Assembly (NCBI RefSeq): GCF_001676785.2 | Contig: NZ_CP015910.2 | Location: 2,170,001 to 2,234,000, forward strand | Origin: Brachyspira hyodysenteriae ATCC 27164 | Lineage (GTDB): Bacteria > Spirochaetota > Brachyspiria > Brachyspirales > Brachyspiraceae | DNA: 64,000 nucleotides | Direction: 5' to 3' | Shown: positions 1 to 8,682 of the stretch, piece after piece | Layout: each line of letters starts with the position of its first letter | How positions within the stretch are numbered: position 1 is the stretch's first letter | Program-made: the position numbers and the translations under genes | Notes under the pieces: generated by a model | What the model saw: the letters and a program-made list of their open reading frames with translations, nothing else | Databases searched by the model: none | Told to the model about the DNA's origin: nothing

Positions 1-40
1 TTGAGGCAATAAATTTAAATATTTTAATTGGTTTTATAAT

Positions 41-76
41 AAAAAAAAGGGGCTGTAATGAACAGTCCCTTTTTTA
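41..76. terminator. Bidirectional rho-independent terminator
   Basis: GGGGCTGT and ACAGTCCC form an 8-bp stem (one G.T pair) around a short loop. An A-run lies on the left and a T-run on the right, so it can end transcription from both sides. It lies just beyond the stop of the minus-strand OLD-type ATPase gene. Bases 1-40 show no recognisable coding sequence. Confidence 0.8.
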
Positions 77-94
77 TTACGGCATCATTTTTTA

Positions 95-2110
95 TTAATC
101 TATTTCTCTAATAACCTTGAAGAAATTATCAATAGTTGACTGAGATATAAGCTTTTTTTCATAATAGTCTATTATATTATTTTTAAACAAAGCAGAATCT
201 AGGGCATCTTTATTATTTTTATCTATTTTATGAATTTGTTTATCATTATCATCGAATAAATCTTCTATTGTAACAAAATTAGAACTTATATCTTCAAGCT
301 GAGTTATTCTTAAATTTGTTCCTTCTGCTAACTCTGTAAATTGATCTGCTGAAATATCGCTGTCAATTAATAGTATAGGCTTATCAGAAAGTTTACATAA
401 TGAATCTATTATATCATTTTTCTTTCTTTCATCATTAGGTCTTCCAACGCCATTAATAGGCATGAATGCTGTGTTTATTTCTCTATTTTCTATATGCTCC
501 ATTAACAATTTAAAAGCTGTAAGATAATTATAATCTGTAATACCTTCAACATATACTATTTTGGTATCTCTCATAATATCTATATGCTTAACACCAAATG
601 CATTTATAATTTTTTCTAATGTATCCACTTTACCATAAGTAGCAGAGAAGTCATTTTCTATTTTTACTCCTATTCCGTCTTGTTTTGGCTCTACTATTTT
701 TAATTCATCTAAATAATGAATATCTGCAAAATAAGGAATCTGAGTAGATGTGATTATAGTAACACCATTATCTTTTGCAAACTCTTTCAAAAATTTTCTT
801 AATTCTTTTATTAAAGGGACTGATAAATGCTGTTCAGGCTCATCAATTATTATTATATCACCTTTCTTTAATTCATTAGGATTTATTGTATTGAAAAATA
901 AACTGAAAAACCAATTAAAGCCTTCTGATTCATTTTCTAAATTTGTAATACCATTTTTAGTTTCAAAATATATTTTTATAAAGTATTCGTCCAATGCTAT
1001 TTTAAATTTATATTCATTATTTGATTTATATAGTTCATTGAATTTCTTTGATACAGTATTGTCAAAAAGTTTATTTATTTCATTTTCTGTCTGTTTGGCA
1101 AAAGCAACATCAGATAATATATTAGTATAGTTTTTTATTAAATTATTATACATCTCCATATTATCTGCGGCTTTGAATAATGAACGCAAAAAATGCGATT
1201 GGGTTATAATATTTCTGGTTTTATCATGATAATGTCCATTACTAGCATAACATCCTACAGTAAGTTCGCTGTTTTTTATATTTTCTCTATGAACATATAC
1301 ATTTATATTTACAGACTCGATTTCTGCTAAAATTTCTAATAGGTATTTTACATCATTTTTATTAATCTGATTTTCATCAATATTGAATTCACGATACCCA
1401 GTATTTTTATTTTGTTCATAAGATTCATCATCAAGCAAACTTATTAATAATTTTAATTTATCTATATTTTCATTTTCTTTATATTTAGAAATTATATCCA
1501 TTATTTTTGATACGGTATAATTTAATATATCTTCATAAGCATATTCTGTCTTTGATTTATTATCATATTTATAATTATATTCATAAACAAAGTATATACT
1601 GCTGCCGTATTTTGAACTAACATTATTTGTAGCATTATATATATAATCCAGTATTTTTAATAAATAATTTTTACTTAAAATAATATCTGCATTAATTTTA
1701 TTTTCTTCTAATTCCCATACAAGTTTATCTTTATATTCATCTTTTTCGCTATATCCAGTTTTTTTTATCCTAATAGTTTTACATTTGCCTTTATATACAA
1801 GTCCGCTGTCTGCTTCAATAAATATTTCTAACTCTGGTTTACACCCTATAAAACCATCTATTTTAGGATTATCTTTTCTACCGTTTATGCCACCTTTAAA
1901 TGATTTTTCTATTGCTGATAGTATATTACTTTTACCAGTGCCGTTTGCTCCTATTATGCTTATTAATGCTCCTTGCTCTATATCACCATTAAGATATAAT
2001 CTGCCGTATTTTACTTCATCTTCTTTCTTTTCTGAATTATATTCTGCCTCCTTGCCTACAATTACAGGATTAATGTTTCTAAAGTTTTTAATTGTTAAAT
2101 ATCTTTTCAT
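95..2110 (-). CDS. OLD-family ATPase with C-terminal TOPRIM nuclease domain
   Basis: 671 aa. The N-terminal half is an ABC/SMC-like AAA ATPase: Walker A GANGTGKS near residue 54, a signature-like SEGFNWFFSL near 400, and Walker B IIIIDEPEQHL near 425. A TOPRIM domain follows, with the acidic residue in VYVEGITDYN (about 530), the DxD pair in LLIDSDIS (about 580) and a later IEDLF. This order, ATPase then TOPRIM, is that of OLD (overcoming lysogenization defect) nucleases, which cleave DNA and often act in phage defence. ATG is preceded by AGGGA. It lies 21 bp behind a small HTH gene, so the two form an operon. No UvrD-like helicase partner (as in Gabija) is present. The fold assignment is firm; a defence role is inferred from the family. 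Confidence 0.85.
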   Translation of the reverse strand: MKRYLTIKNFRNINPVIVGKEAEYNSEKKEDEVKYGRLYLNGDIEQGALISIIGANGTGKSNILSAIEKSFKGGINGRKDNPKIDGFIGCKPELEIFIEADSGLVYKGKCKTIRIKKTGYSEKDEYKDKLVWELEENKINADIILSKNYLLKILDYIYNATNNVSSKYGSSIYFVYEYNYKYDNKSKTEYAYEDILNYTVSKIMDIISKYKENENIDKLKLLISLLDDESYEQNKNTGYREFNIDENQINKNDVKYLLEILAEIESVNINVYVHRENIKNSELTVGCYASNGHYHDKTRNIITQSHFLRSLFKAADNMEMYNNLIKNYTNILSDVAFAKQTENEINKLFDNTVSKKFNELYKSNNEYKFKIALDEYFIKIYFETKNGITNLENESEGFNWFFSLFFNTINPNELKKGDIIIIDEPEQHLSVPLIKELRKFLKEFAKDNGVTIITSTQIPYFADIHYLDELKIVEPKQDGIGVKIENDFSATYGKVDTLEKIINAFGVKHIDIMRDTKIVYVEGITDYNYLTAFKLLMEHIENREINTAFMPINGVGRPNDERKKNDIIDSLCKLSDKPILLIDSDISADQFTELAEGTNLRITQLEDISSNFVTIEDLFDDNDKQIHKIDKNNKDALDSALFKNNIIDYYEKKLISQSTIDNFFKVIREID

Positions 2111-2131
2111 AAGTTTTTCCCTAAATTTTTA

Positions 2132-2635
2132 TTACTTATCTTTATTTGATAATCTCATTCTAAAACCTTGAGATTTATATAAACTCATAAGCGGAGATAT
2201 AAATTCATAATCTTCTTCAGATAATTTTTTGTCCGGATCAGTAGAAAGTTTTTTGCATTTCATCAAATAATCTAATATAGGATCAAAAAAATTATCTTCT
2301 GTAAGCATATATATAAAATCCTCTTTTGTTTTATTTTCTGTTTTTAATAATGATTTTATCTTCATCCTTTTATCCTCCTCAGTATTACTTGTATTGATGT
2401 TCTCAACGATATTATTCATTATATAATAAATAACATTATTACTTCCTATGTTTTTAGTGTTTTGTATATAATCAAATAGATTTAATATTTTTGTGTCTAT
2501 TGTACTTCTGTTGCCCTCTTCGTACATATCTATATATTTATATAAAGTAGGCCTTGATATTTTAAGATATTCTGCCAGATCAGATATTCTCAAATCTAAA
2601 TCTCTTATTTTTTCTCTTAATAATTTGTTTTCCAT
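2132..2635 (-). CDS. Small HTH DNA-binding protein, partner of the OLD-type ATPase
   Basis: 167 aa from the ATG at 2635, chosen because AAGAGA precedes it; an upstream in-frame ATG at 2689 has no ribosome binding site. Residues 13-40 form a helix-turn-helix with a resolvase/TetR-like look (LAEYLKISRPTLYKYI). The remainder is a charged helical region of unknown family, with Lys-rich stretches between about 100 and 150. It is the first gene of a two-gene operon with the ATPase/TOPRIM gene 21 bp downstream and has its own promoter. The likely role is transcriptional control of the operon, or DNA recognition for the nuclease. Neither can be decided from sequence. Confidence 0.7.
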   Translation of the reverse strand: MENKLLREKIRDLDLRISDLAEYLKISRPTLYKYIDMYEEGNRSTIDTKILNLFDYIQNTKNIGSNNVIYYIMNNIVENINTSNTEEDKRMKIKSLLKTENKTKEDFIYMLTEDNFFDPILDYLMKCKKLSTDPDKKLSEEDYEFISPLMSLYKSQGFRMRLSNKDK

Positions 2636-2741
2636 TTTTATTTTCTCTTTTATTAAATTAAAAATTAATATTCCATAGACATAATACAATTTTTCTAATA
2701 GATAAAATATAGCGTGCTTATAAAATCAATAATATATCTAT

Positions 2742-2769
2742 AATATAAACCATTTACATAAAATGTCAA
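2742..2769 (-). promoter_or_regulatory. Sigma70-type promoter for the HTH/OLD operon
   Basis: On the minus strand TTGACA (2764-2769), a 16-bp spacer and TATATT (2742-2747) lie about 110 bp upstream of the HTH protein start. Confidence 0.6.
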
Positions 2770-2820
2770 TTATATATTTACAAATAATGTAAAATAACAA
2801 TATATAAAAAGTATAAAAAC

Positions 2821-2863
2821 AAAAAAGGTTCGCAATAAGTATAAAACTAATTGCAAACCTTTT
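2821..2863 (-). terminator. Terminator of the panD-like/activase operon
   Basis: A stem pairs AAAGGTT-C-GCAAT with ATTGC-A-AACCTTT around a 14-nt loop. A T-rich tail follows on the minus strand. It lies 28 bp past the stop of the activase gene. Confidence 0.75.
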
Positions 2864-2890
2864 ATATTATTTTTTATTAATCACTAAAAA

Positions 2891-5800
2891 TTATTTAGCA
2901 TATTCTCCAACTGACTCTTTAACATAATCCATACTTGCAGCAGTATTCATACTGTCTTTAGCAGAACGAACGAAGAACTCTAAACGATTTACAGTATTAA
3001 CTTCGCTTGCTCCTGCATCCATATCCAAATAAAGAAGATTCAATTGAGGATATCTAGTTTTAAGTCTAGTTTCAATACCTCTAGCTATGATATGGTTAGC
3101 AATACAACCGAAAGGCTGAAGACAAAGTACATTGTTTACACCCTCTTCAGCGAAAGTTGCTATTTCACCAGGTAAAAGCCAAGCCTCTCCGAATTGGTTA
3201 GTCATAGCAGTAACTTTAGCAGCATTTTCAGCTATTTGTCTTATATGATGTGCTGGTCTGAAGCCTTTGAATTTAGACATCATCTGATTTATAGAATCTA
3301 TTCTCATATCAATAACTTTTTCAGATATTTTAGAGCCGTAATAACCTAAGAATGATACATCTCTGGCATTAGTTTCTTTATTAACCTGTTCGCTTATAAC
3401 TTTCTGTACAAAGAAGTCAAATACAGGAGGAACTATAACCTCAACACCTTTAGCCATAAGCCAATCGCAAACATCGCCATTAGCAAAGTTATTATATTTT
3501 ACATAAATCTCGCCTACTAATCCTGCTTTAGGAAGCATTAAATCATCATTAGTTTCAATAGCATTAAACTCTGCTATAGCCTGTTTTAATAATTTATCAG
3601 TAGCTTTAAGAGCGAAATCTTTAGGGTGTAATGCTATATATTTATTGGCAAGAGCTAAAGACTCACCTTTTTTAACTTCTCTAGCAGCACAATAATAATA
3701 CATTGTAGATATAGCATCAGCATAAGGCATAGCTATAATACCCTCTTTCATCAAATCAATTTTTGAAAGTTCGAATCCAGGTTGGTCATTGATAACTGTT
3801 AAACCAACTGTAACAACCGGAACATCAGGATAACCTGCATTTATTAATCCTCTCTTTATAAGAGAAGCATAATTACTAGCTCTACATTGTCCGCCTGTCT
3901 GAGTGATACCAGCAGCTATATTTTTAGGATCATATTTTCCGCTTTGAACGGCTCTTATAATATCTCCTATTACTATTGTTGCAGGATAACATATATCTTG
4001 GTTAGCATATCTTAAACCTAATTCCACAGATTCAACATCAGGTTCAGGAAGAGCTATTGTATCATATCCGCTTCTTTGAAGTAAAGTTAAAATCATAGGA
4101 TCATAGAATTGTCCGAATTTAGGTACGAGTATTGCACGTCTGTCATTTTTTTCATATCTTTTAATGATAGTTCTATTAGACTCTTCACTTGGTGCAAAGT
4201 CACCTTTCATCTTCATACTTTCTATCATAGAACGTATTCTAAGTCTTATACTTCCAGGACTTGATATCTCATCTACTTTTACTAAAGTAGGGCTCTTTCC
4301 ATAAGCATTAAGTATAGATTTTATTTCATCTGAAGTAGTAGCATCAGGACCGCATCCGAAACTGTTAATTTGAACTACCTCAAGCTTCATATCTTTTTGT
4401 TTGCAAGCCCATAAAGCAGCTTTAAACATTTTATTAGGGTAAGACCATTGAGTCAATACTTGAACATCAGCAAGAGATTCATCTATATCCAAACCATCTT
4501 CAGTAATAACATTAATACCAAATGAAGCAATAGTTTCAGGTATCTTATGGTTGATTAATGGGTCAATATGATAAGGTCTGCTTACTATAAGTATAGTAGG
4601 AGTCTGAGTTTCTTTTGCATGTTCTATTATTTTTTTGCCCTCAGCTCTTAATTCCTCTTTAATTCTTACCTGCTCTTTTAAAGCCATTTTGAAAGCTCTG
4701 TCGAAATCTTTTTTATCTATTCCAAGCCCTTTTACAAAATAAGCTTTACAGCCTTTATATAATAAATCTTCATTCAAGAAAGAAATTGTCGGAGCATCGA
4801 AAGGAATTCCGTATTTAGTTAATGGACTTATAGAACTGTCTATTACGTCAGGATATCCTGTAACTACCGGACAGTTATAACTATTAACACTTCCATCATC
4901 TTCAGCTTTTTCCAATACTACAGATGGATAGAATATTCTGTCAACTTTAGATTCTATCAAATCATATATATGTCCGTTAGCTATTTTAGCAGGGAAACAT
5001 ATATTATCGCTCATAACAGTACCAGAACCTTTTTCAGCTATAGCCATACTTGATGGTGATGATAACTGAACTCTGTATCCGCATTCTACAAGTATAGTAG
5101 CCCAGAATGGAAAGTTTTGATACATATTAAGTACGCGAGGTATACCTATAGTACCTTTTATTTCATCTGAAGCAGGTGCTAAAGGTCTGTCGAATAATAA
5201 AGAAAGTTTTTTCTGAGTGATATCCATTCCGTAATTTCTTTCTTTATTTCCTTTATTAGAAAATATTCTTTCGCATTTATTTCCTGTATAGAATGATTTA
5301 TTATCTTTGAATTTTAATCTAGTAACAGTACAAAGGTTTTCGCATCCTTTACAAGTAAGCTGTTTTCTTTCATAATCATTAGCTTCCTGTAAATTATCCA
5401 AACCTATAAATGTAGTATCTTCTTCTTTAGTATTGTATGTATCTAAAGCTAGCAATGCACAACCATAAGCTCCCATAAGTTCGGATATATCAGGACGAAT
5501 AACTTTTTTATCTAAAAACTTTTCTACAGAACGAAGAACTGCAGCATTTTTGAAAGTACCGCCCTGAACAACTATATGATCGCCCAAAATAGAAGTATCA
5601 GTAATTTTTAATACTTTAGTAAAACAGTTTAAAGTAACACTCTTAGCAAGTCCTGCAGAAATATCAGCAACTGAAGAACCCTCTCTCAAAGACTGTTTTA
5701 CTTTACTATTCATAAACACTGTACAGCGGCTTCCCAAATCGCAAGGTCTTGCAGATTCGCATGCAATATTAGCAAAGTCAGCAACTTTATAACCCATACC

Positions 5801-7195
5801 GCGTGCAAATGTTTCTATAAACGAACCGCATCCTGAAGAACAAGCCTCATTAATTTCAATATTTTCTATAATACCGTCTTTAATAAATATAGCTTTCATA
5901 TCCTGTCCGCCTATATCAAGTATGAAGCTGACATCTTTATCGAAAGCCTTAGCACCTCTGTAATGCGCCATAGTTTCAACGATACCTTCGTCCATATTGA
6001 AAGCAGCTTTTATTAAATCTTCTCCGTAACCTGTAACGGCAGTTCTTGCTATATTAATTTTTATATTTTTCTCATCTAATTCTTTTTTAATTTCTGTAAG
6101 TCCTTCAGTAACAGCACCAACAGGATTACCATTGTTATTTCTATAATGTCTTAATACTACTTGTCCGTCCTCATCAATAATAACTATTTTTGTAGTAGTA
6201 GAACCGGAGTCTATACCTAAGAATGTATTTTTTCCATTAACAGTGGATACATCAGCAGCTCTTACTTTATCTTTGCTATGCTCTTCTGACCATTCTTTAT
6301 ATTCTTCCTGACTATTAAATAAAGCTTCTCTTGTTTTTGAATTAGTGATTTTTACTTCCGCTGAAATATTTTCTACTAATTTGTATAATTCAGAAACTTT
6401 TATTGTAGTTTGTTCTTCTTTTTCACCGAAAGCAGCACCTATTGCAGCAGTTAATTCTGGGTGATCAACTGTATACATATCATCTTCTGAAGCATCAAGA
6501 AGTGCCAAGAATGTTTTTCTTAATTCTGGAAGGAATGTTAAAGGACCGCCTGTAAATAATATTTTAGGCTTAATCTCGAAACCTTTTGCAAGAGTATTAA
6601 CAGTTTGAACAGCAACAGCTTGGAATATACTTTTAGCAATATCAGCCTTAGGTATATCACGGCTTATAAGAGTCTGTACATCTGTTTTAGCGAATACTCC
6701 GCATCTGCTTGCCATAGGATATATAGAAGTAGATTTTTCAGCCAATACAGAAAGTTCAGATGGATGAACATTAAGAAGAGTAGCCATCTGATCTATGAAT
6801 GCTCCTGTACCGCCTGCACAGTTACCATTCATTCTTATATCGGCTTTGAAGTTATCATCAAATACTATGATTTTAGCGTCTTCTCCTCCTATATCTATCA
6901 ATGTTCTTCCATAAGGATAAATCTTTCTGATAGCTGTTGAAGAAGCGATTACCTCTTGAATAAAGCTAATGCCTGTTTTTTCACAAACTCCCATTCCTGC
7001 TGTACCTGTCATAGCAAGAGAAAGTTTTAAATCCCCATGCATAGCCTGTAAATTATCAAGTATAGACAATAATGTATCTTTTACATCAGCATTATGTCTG
7101 ACATAAGTTTTAAATATCATATTGTCATTATCATACACAACCATTTTTGCGGTAGTTGAACCAATGTCAATACCTGCTTTGAAAATTTTTTCCAT
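2891..7195 (-). CDS. Acyl-CoA dehydratase activase / 2-hydroxyacyl-CoA dehydratase fusion (BadF/HgdC type with DUF2229)
   Basis: 1434 aa. Two ASKHA ATPase (activase) modules lie in tandem. The first, residues 1-265, has GIDIGSTTAKMV, GGEDAKI, NCAGGTGAF and SRCGVFAKTDVQ. The second, about 325-590, has GIDSGSTTTKIV, GGQDMKA, ACSSGCGSF and SRCTVFMNSKV. In HgdC the Cys residues in these two motif positions hold a [4Fe-4S] cluster between subunits; both modules keep them. A Cys-rich linker (CKGCENLC, about 620) is followed by a DUF2229/HgdB-like region rich in conserved Cys (SDNICFPAK, GCGPDA, QDICYPA). The family drives low-potential electron transfer for radical 2-hydroxyacyl-CoA dehydration in anaerobes. 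GGAGAG precedes ATG. It follows the panD-like gene by 25 bp. The substrate is unknown. Confidence 0.88.
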   Translation of the reverse strand: MEKIFKAGIDIGSTTAKMVVYDNDNMIFKTYVRHNADVKDTLLSILDNLQAMHGDLKLSLAMTGTAGMGVCEKTGISFIQEVIASSTAIRKIYPYGRTLIDIGGEDAKIIVFDDNFKADIRMNGNCAGGTGAFIDQMATLLNVHPSELSVLAEKSTSIYPMASRCGVFAKTDVQTLISRDIPKADIAKSIFQAVAVQTVNTLAKGFEIKPKILFTGGPLTFLPELRKTFLALLDASEDDMYTVDHPELTAAIGAAFGEKEEQTTIKVSELYKLVENISAEVKITNSKTREALFNSQEEYKEWSEEHSKDKVRAADVSTVNGKNTFLGIDSGSTTTKIVIIDEDGQVVLRHYRNNNGNPVGAVTEGLTEIKKELDEKNIKINIARTAVTGYGEDLIKAAFNMDEGIVETMAHYRGAKAFDKDVSFILDIGGQDMKAIFIKDGIIENIEINEACSSGCGSFIETFARGMGYKVADFANIACESARPCDLGSRCTVFMNSKVKQSLREGSSVADISAGLAKSVTLNCFTKVLKITDTSILGDHIVVQGGTFKNAAVLRSVEKFLDKKVIRPDISELMGAYGCALLALDTYNTKEEDTTFIGLDNLQEANDYERKQLTCKGCENLCTVTRLKFKDNKSFYTGNKCERIFSNKGNKERNYGMDITQKKLSLLFDRPLAPASDEIKGTIGIPRVLNMYQNFPFWATILVECGYRVQLSSPSSMAIAEKGSGTVMSDNICFPAKIANGHIYDLIESKVDRIFYPSVVLEKAEDDGSVNSYNCPVVTGYPDVIDSSISPLTKYGIPFDAPTISFLNEDLLYKGCKAYFVKGLGIDKKDFDRAFKMALKEQVRIKEELRAEGKKIIEHAKETQTPTILIVSRPYHIDPLINHKIPETIASFGINVITEDGLDIDESLADVQVLTQWSYPNKMFKAALWACKQKDMKLEVVQINSFGCGPDATTSDEIKSILNAYGKSPTLVKVDEISSPGSIRLRIRSMIESMKMKGDFAPSEESNRTIIKRYEKNDRRAILVPKFGQFYDPMILTLLQRSGYDTIALPEPDVESVELGLRYANQDICYPATIVIGDIIRAVQSGKYDPKNIAAGITQTGGQCRASNYASLIKRGLINAGYPDVPVVTVGLTVINDQPGFELSKIDLMKEGIIAMPYADAISTMYYYCAAREVKKGESLALANKYIALHPKDFALKATDKLLKQAIAEFNAIETNDDLMLPKAGLVGEIYVKYNNFANGDVCDWLMAKGVEVIVPPVFDFFVQKVISEQVNKETNARDVSFLGYYGSKISEKVIDMRIDSINQMMSKFKGFRPAHHIRQIAENAAKVTAMTNQFGEAWLLPGEIATFAEEGVNNVLCLQPFGCIANHIIARGIETRLKTRYPQLNLLYLDMDAGASEVNTVNRLEFFVRSAKDSMNTAASMDYVKESVGEYAK

Positions 7196-7220
7196 AATAT
7201 CTCTCCTAAAAGTAAACTAT

Positions 7221-7571
7221 TTATTCCAGTATCATATTGTACATATTAACAAATACTATCTTAGTTTTATGATTTTTTATATTTTCTTCCGGTATATGAC
7301 CGTAAGAAAGAACTATTATAGTATCATCTTTTTTTGCATAATGAACATTATCTCCATTTATGCCTATAATACCAGTACCCCTTATACCTTTAATGACTTC
7401 AGTTTCAAAACGAATATCATTACTTAAATTAATAACAGATACTCTCTCTCCATCCATTATATCTGATTTATCGAGTAAGGCTTCATCTATTGTTATTGAA
7501 TCTCTGAAATTTAAATCCGTCCTTGTAACTGTGAGTCTATTTATCTTGGATTTTATGACACTCCTCATCAT
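7221..7571 (-). CDS. panD: Aspartate 1-decarboxylase (PanD)-like protein with altered active-site residues
   Basis: 116 aa, collinear without gaps with PanD (E. coli, 126 aa). PanD makes beta-alanine from L-aspartate after self-cleavage at Gly24-Ser25, which creates a pyruvoyl group. Kept here: Lys9, Ser25, Arg54, Thr57, Asn72 and Gly73. Changed: Gly24 is Asp (FRDSITID), His11 is Asn, the catalytic Tyr58 is Glu (RFETEV), and Ala74-Ala75 are Asp-Asn (INGDNVH). The fold is therefore PanD, but processing or specificity may differ. Start is one of two adjacent ATG codons (7571 or 7568) without a strong ribosome binding site. No panB or panC is nearby. It leads the operon with the dehydratase activase, a pairing that may hint at a role outside pantothenate synthesis. 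Confidence 0.75.
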   Translation of the reverse strand: MMRSVIKSKINRLTVTRTDLNFRDSITIDEALLDKSDIMDGERVSVINLSNDIRFETEVIKGIRGTGIIGINGDNVHYAKKDDTIIVLSYGHIPEENIKNHKTKIVFVNMYNMILE

Positions 7572-7605
7572 ATATTAAATCCATATCGTATATTTTTTTA
7601 CAAAT

Positions 7606-7634
7606 ATTTTACTTATTATATTAGAAAATGTCAA
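7606..7634 (-). promoter_or_regulatory. Promoter of the panD-like/activase operon
   Basis: Minus-strand TTGACA (7629-7634), a 17-bp spacer and TAAAAT (7606-7611), about 35 bp upstream of the panD-like start. Confidence 0.5.
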
Positions 7635-7660
7635 TATTACAATTTTAAATATTTATTAAT

Positions 7661-7686
7661 AATAGTTATTATATACCATAACTATT
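7661..7686 (-). terminator. Possible weak terminator after the DUF2262 gene
   Basis: AATAGTTAT and ATAACTATT form a 9-bp AT-only stem with an 8-nt loop, about 30 bp beyond the DUF2262 stop. The tail on the minus strand is T-rich but interrupted. Confidence 0.35.
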
Positions 7687-7717
7687 TTTATAACAACAAC
7701 ACATATTATACATATAA

Positions 7718-8542
7718 TCAAAAAGGACTTATAAAAGCATTAAATAAATTTCCATTCAAGTTTCCTTCTACAATTATATCCATCTTAAAAACATTTTTAT
7801 TTCCTAATCTATAATTAACATAATCATCTTTTTCATGAACTATAATCTCCAAAAAATCCATTTTACCCATAAACTCTTTAATAAAAACTTCCTTATCAAT
7901 AGTATTTCCTCCATTCTTAGAAGAAATATTATTACCCTCTCTTATAATTTTTCTTGCAGAATAAGTTTTTACTTTATCATCGAACTCTTTTTTATTTAAA
8001 AATACATCTCTTAAAAATAAAGCAGCCTTATTTTTATCACTTTCATTAGAATCATCAAAAGCAGCAAGAACTTTTTTATTATCAAGCCATTCAATTTCTT
8101 TATCAAAAGAACCTATCATTCTATTATATAAGAAGCTTCCAAGAACTTCATCATTATAATAAATAGGCTTTAAATATTCTTTAAGTATTTTATTTAAATC
8201 CTCATCTTTGTAATTATTATCTATAATATCAGCAAGTAAAAACTCAGCAACCTCATCACCCTGCTCTTTTTCGTATCTGACTTTTAATTTTACAACAGAT
8301 TCTCTCTTTATTATCTTCTTATAGTACTCCAATTCCTTTTCATAAATCTTCATTCTTACAACTATCTTTTTATTCTTTTCTATATAGCCTGTTTCTATAT
8401 CCTTATAGGCAATACACATAATAAGAACATTAATTTTATCATCATCTTCCGTTCTTGCTCCAAAAAAATCAGGAGACCCTATTATAAATGCGGCATCTTT
8501 GTATTCTTCTAAAAACTCGCTTTCCTTTTGCAAATAAAACAT
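7718..8542 (-). CDS. DUF2262 domain protein of unknown function
   Basis: 274 aa from the ATG at 8542; an earlier in-frame start at 8608 would add 22 hydrophobic residues without a ribosome binding site. The C-terminal 140 residues match the DUF2262 pattern: LGSFLYNR, then an acidic stretch, a helix with a VFLNKKEFDDKVKTYSARK-type core, an EVFIKEFMG segment and a final VEGNLNGNLFNAFISPF-like beta region. The N-terminal part (about 1-120) is a separate mixed alpha/beta region. No signal peptide or membrane segment is seen, so it is probably cytoplasmic. It is a single gene, divergent from yedE. The molecular role is unknown. Confidence 0.65.
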   Translation of the reverse strand: MFYLQKESEFLEEYKDAAFIIGSPDFFGARTEDDDKINVLIMCIAYKDIETGYIEKNKKIVVRMKIYEKELEYYKKIIKRESVVKLKVRYEKEQGDEVAEFLLADIIDNNYKDEDLNKILKEYLKPIYYNDEVLGSFLYNRMIGSFDKEIEWLDNKKVLAAFDDSNESDKNKAALFLRDVFLNKKEFDDKVKTYSARKIIREGNNISSKNGGNTIDKEVFIKEFMGKMDFLEIIVHEKDDYVNYRLGNKNVFKMDIIVEGNLNGNLFNAFISPF

Positions 8543-8682
8543 AATAAAAACCCATAATTGTATTATAAACTGACTTTTTATTTTAAAACAAATAACAATA
8601 ATTGTCAAAAAAAAATATCATATATTGATAATAAACATTTTTTATTATAAAATTACGCAAAAATATATTAAAGGAGTTGAAA

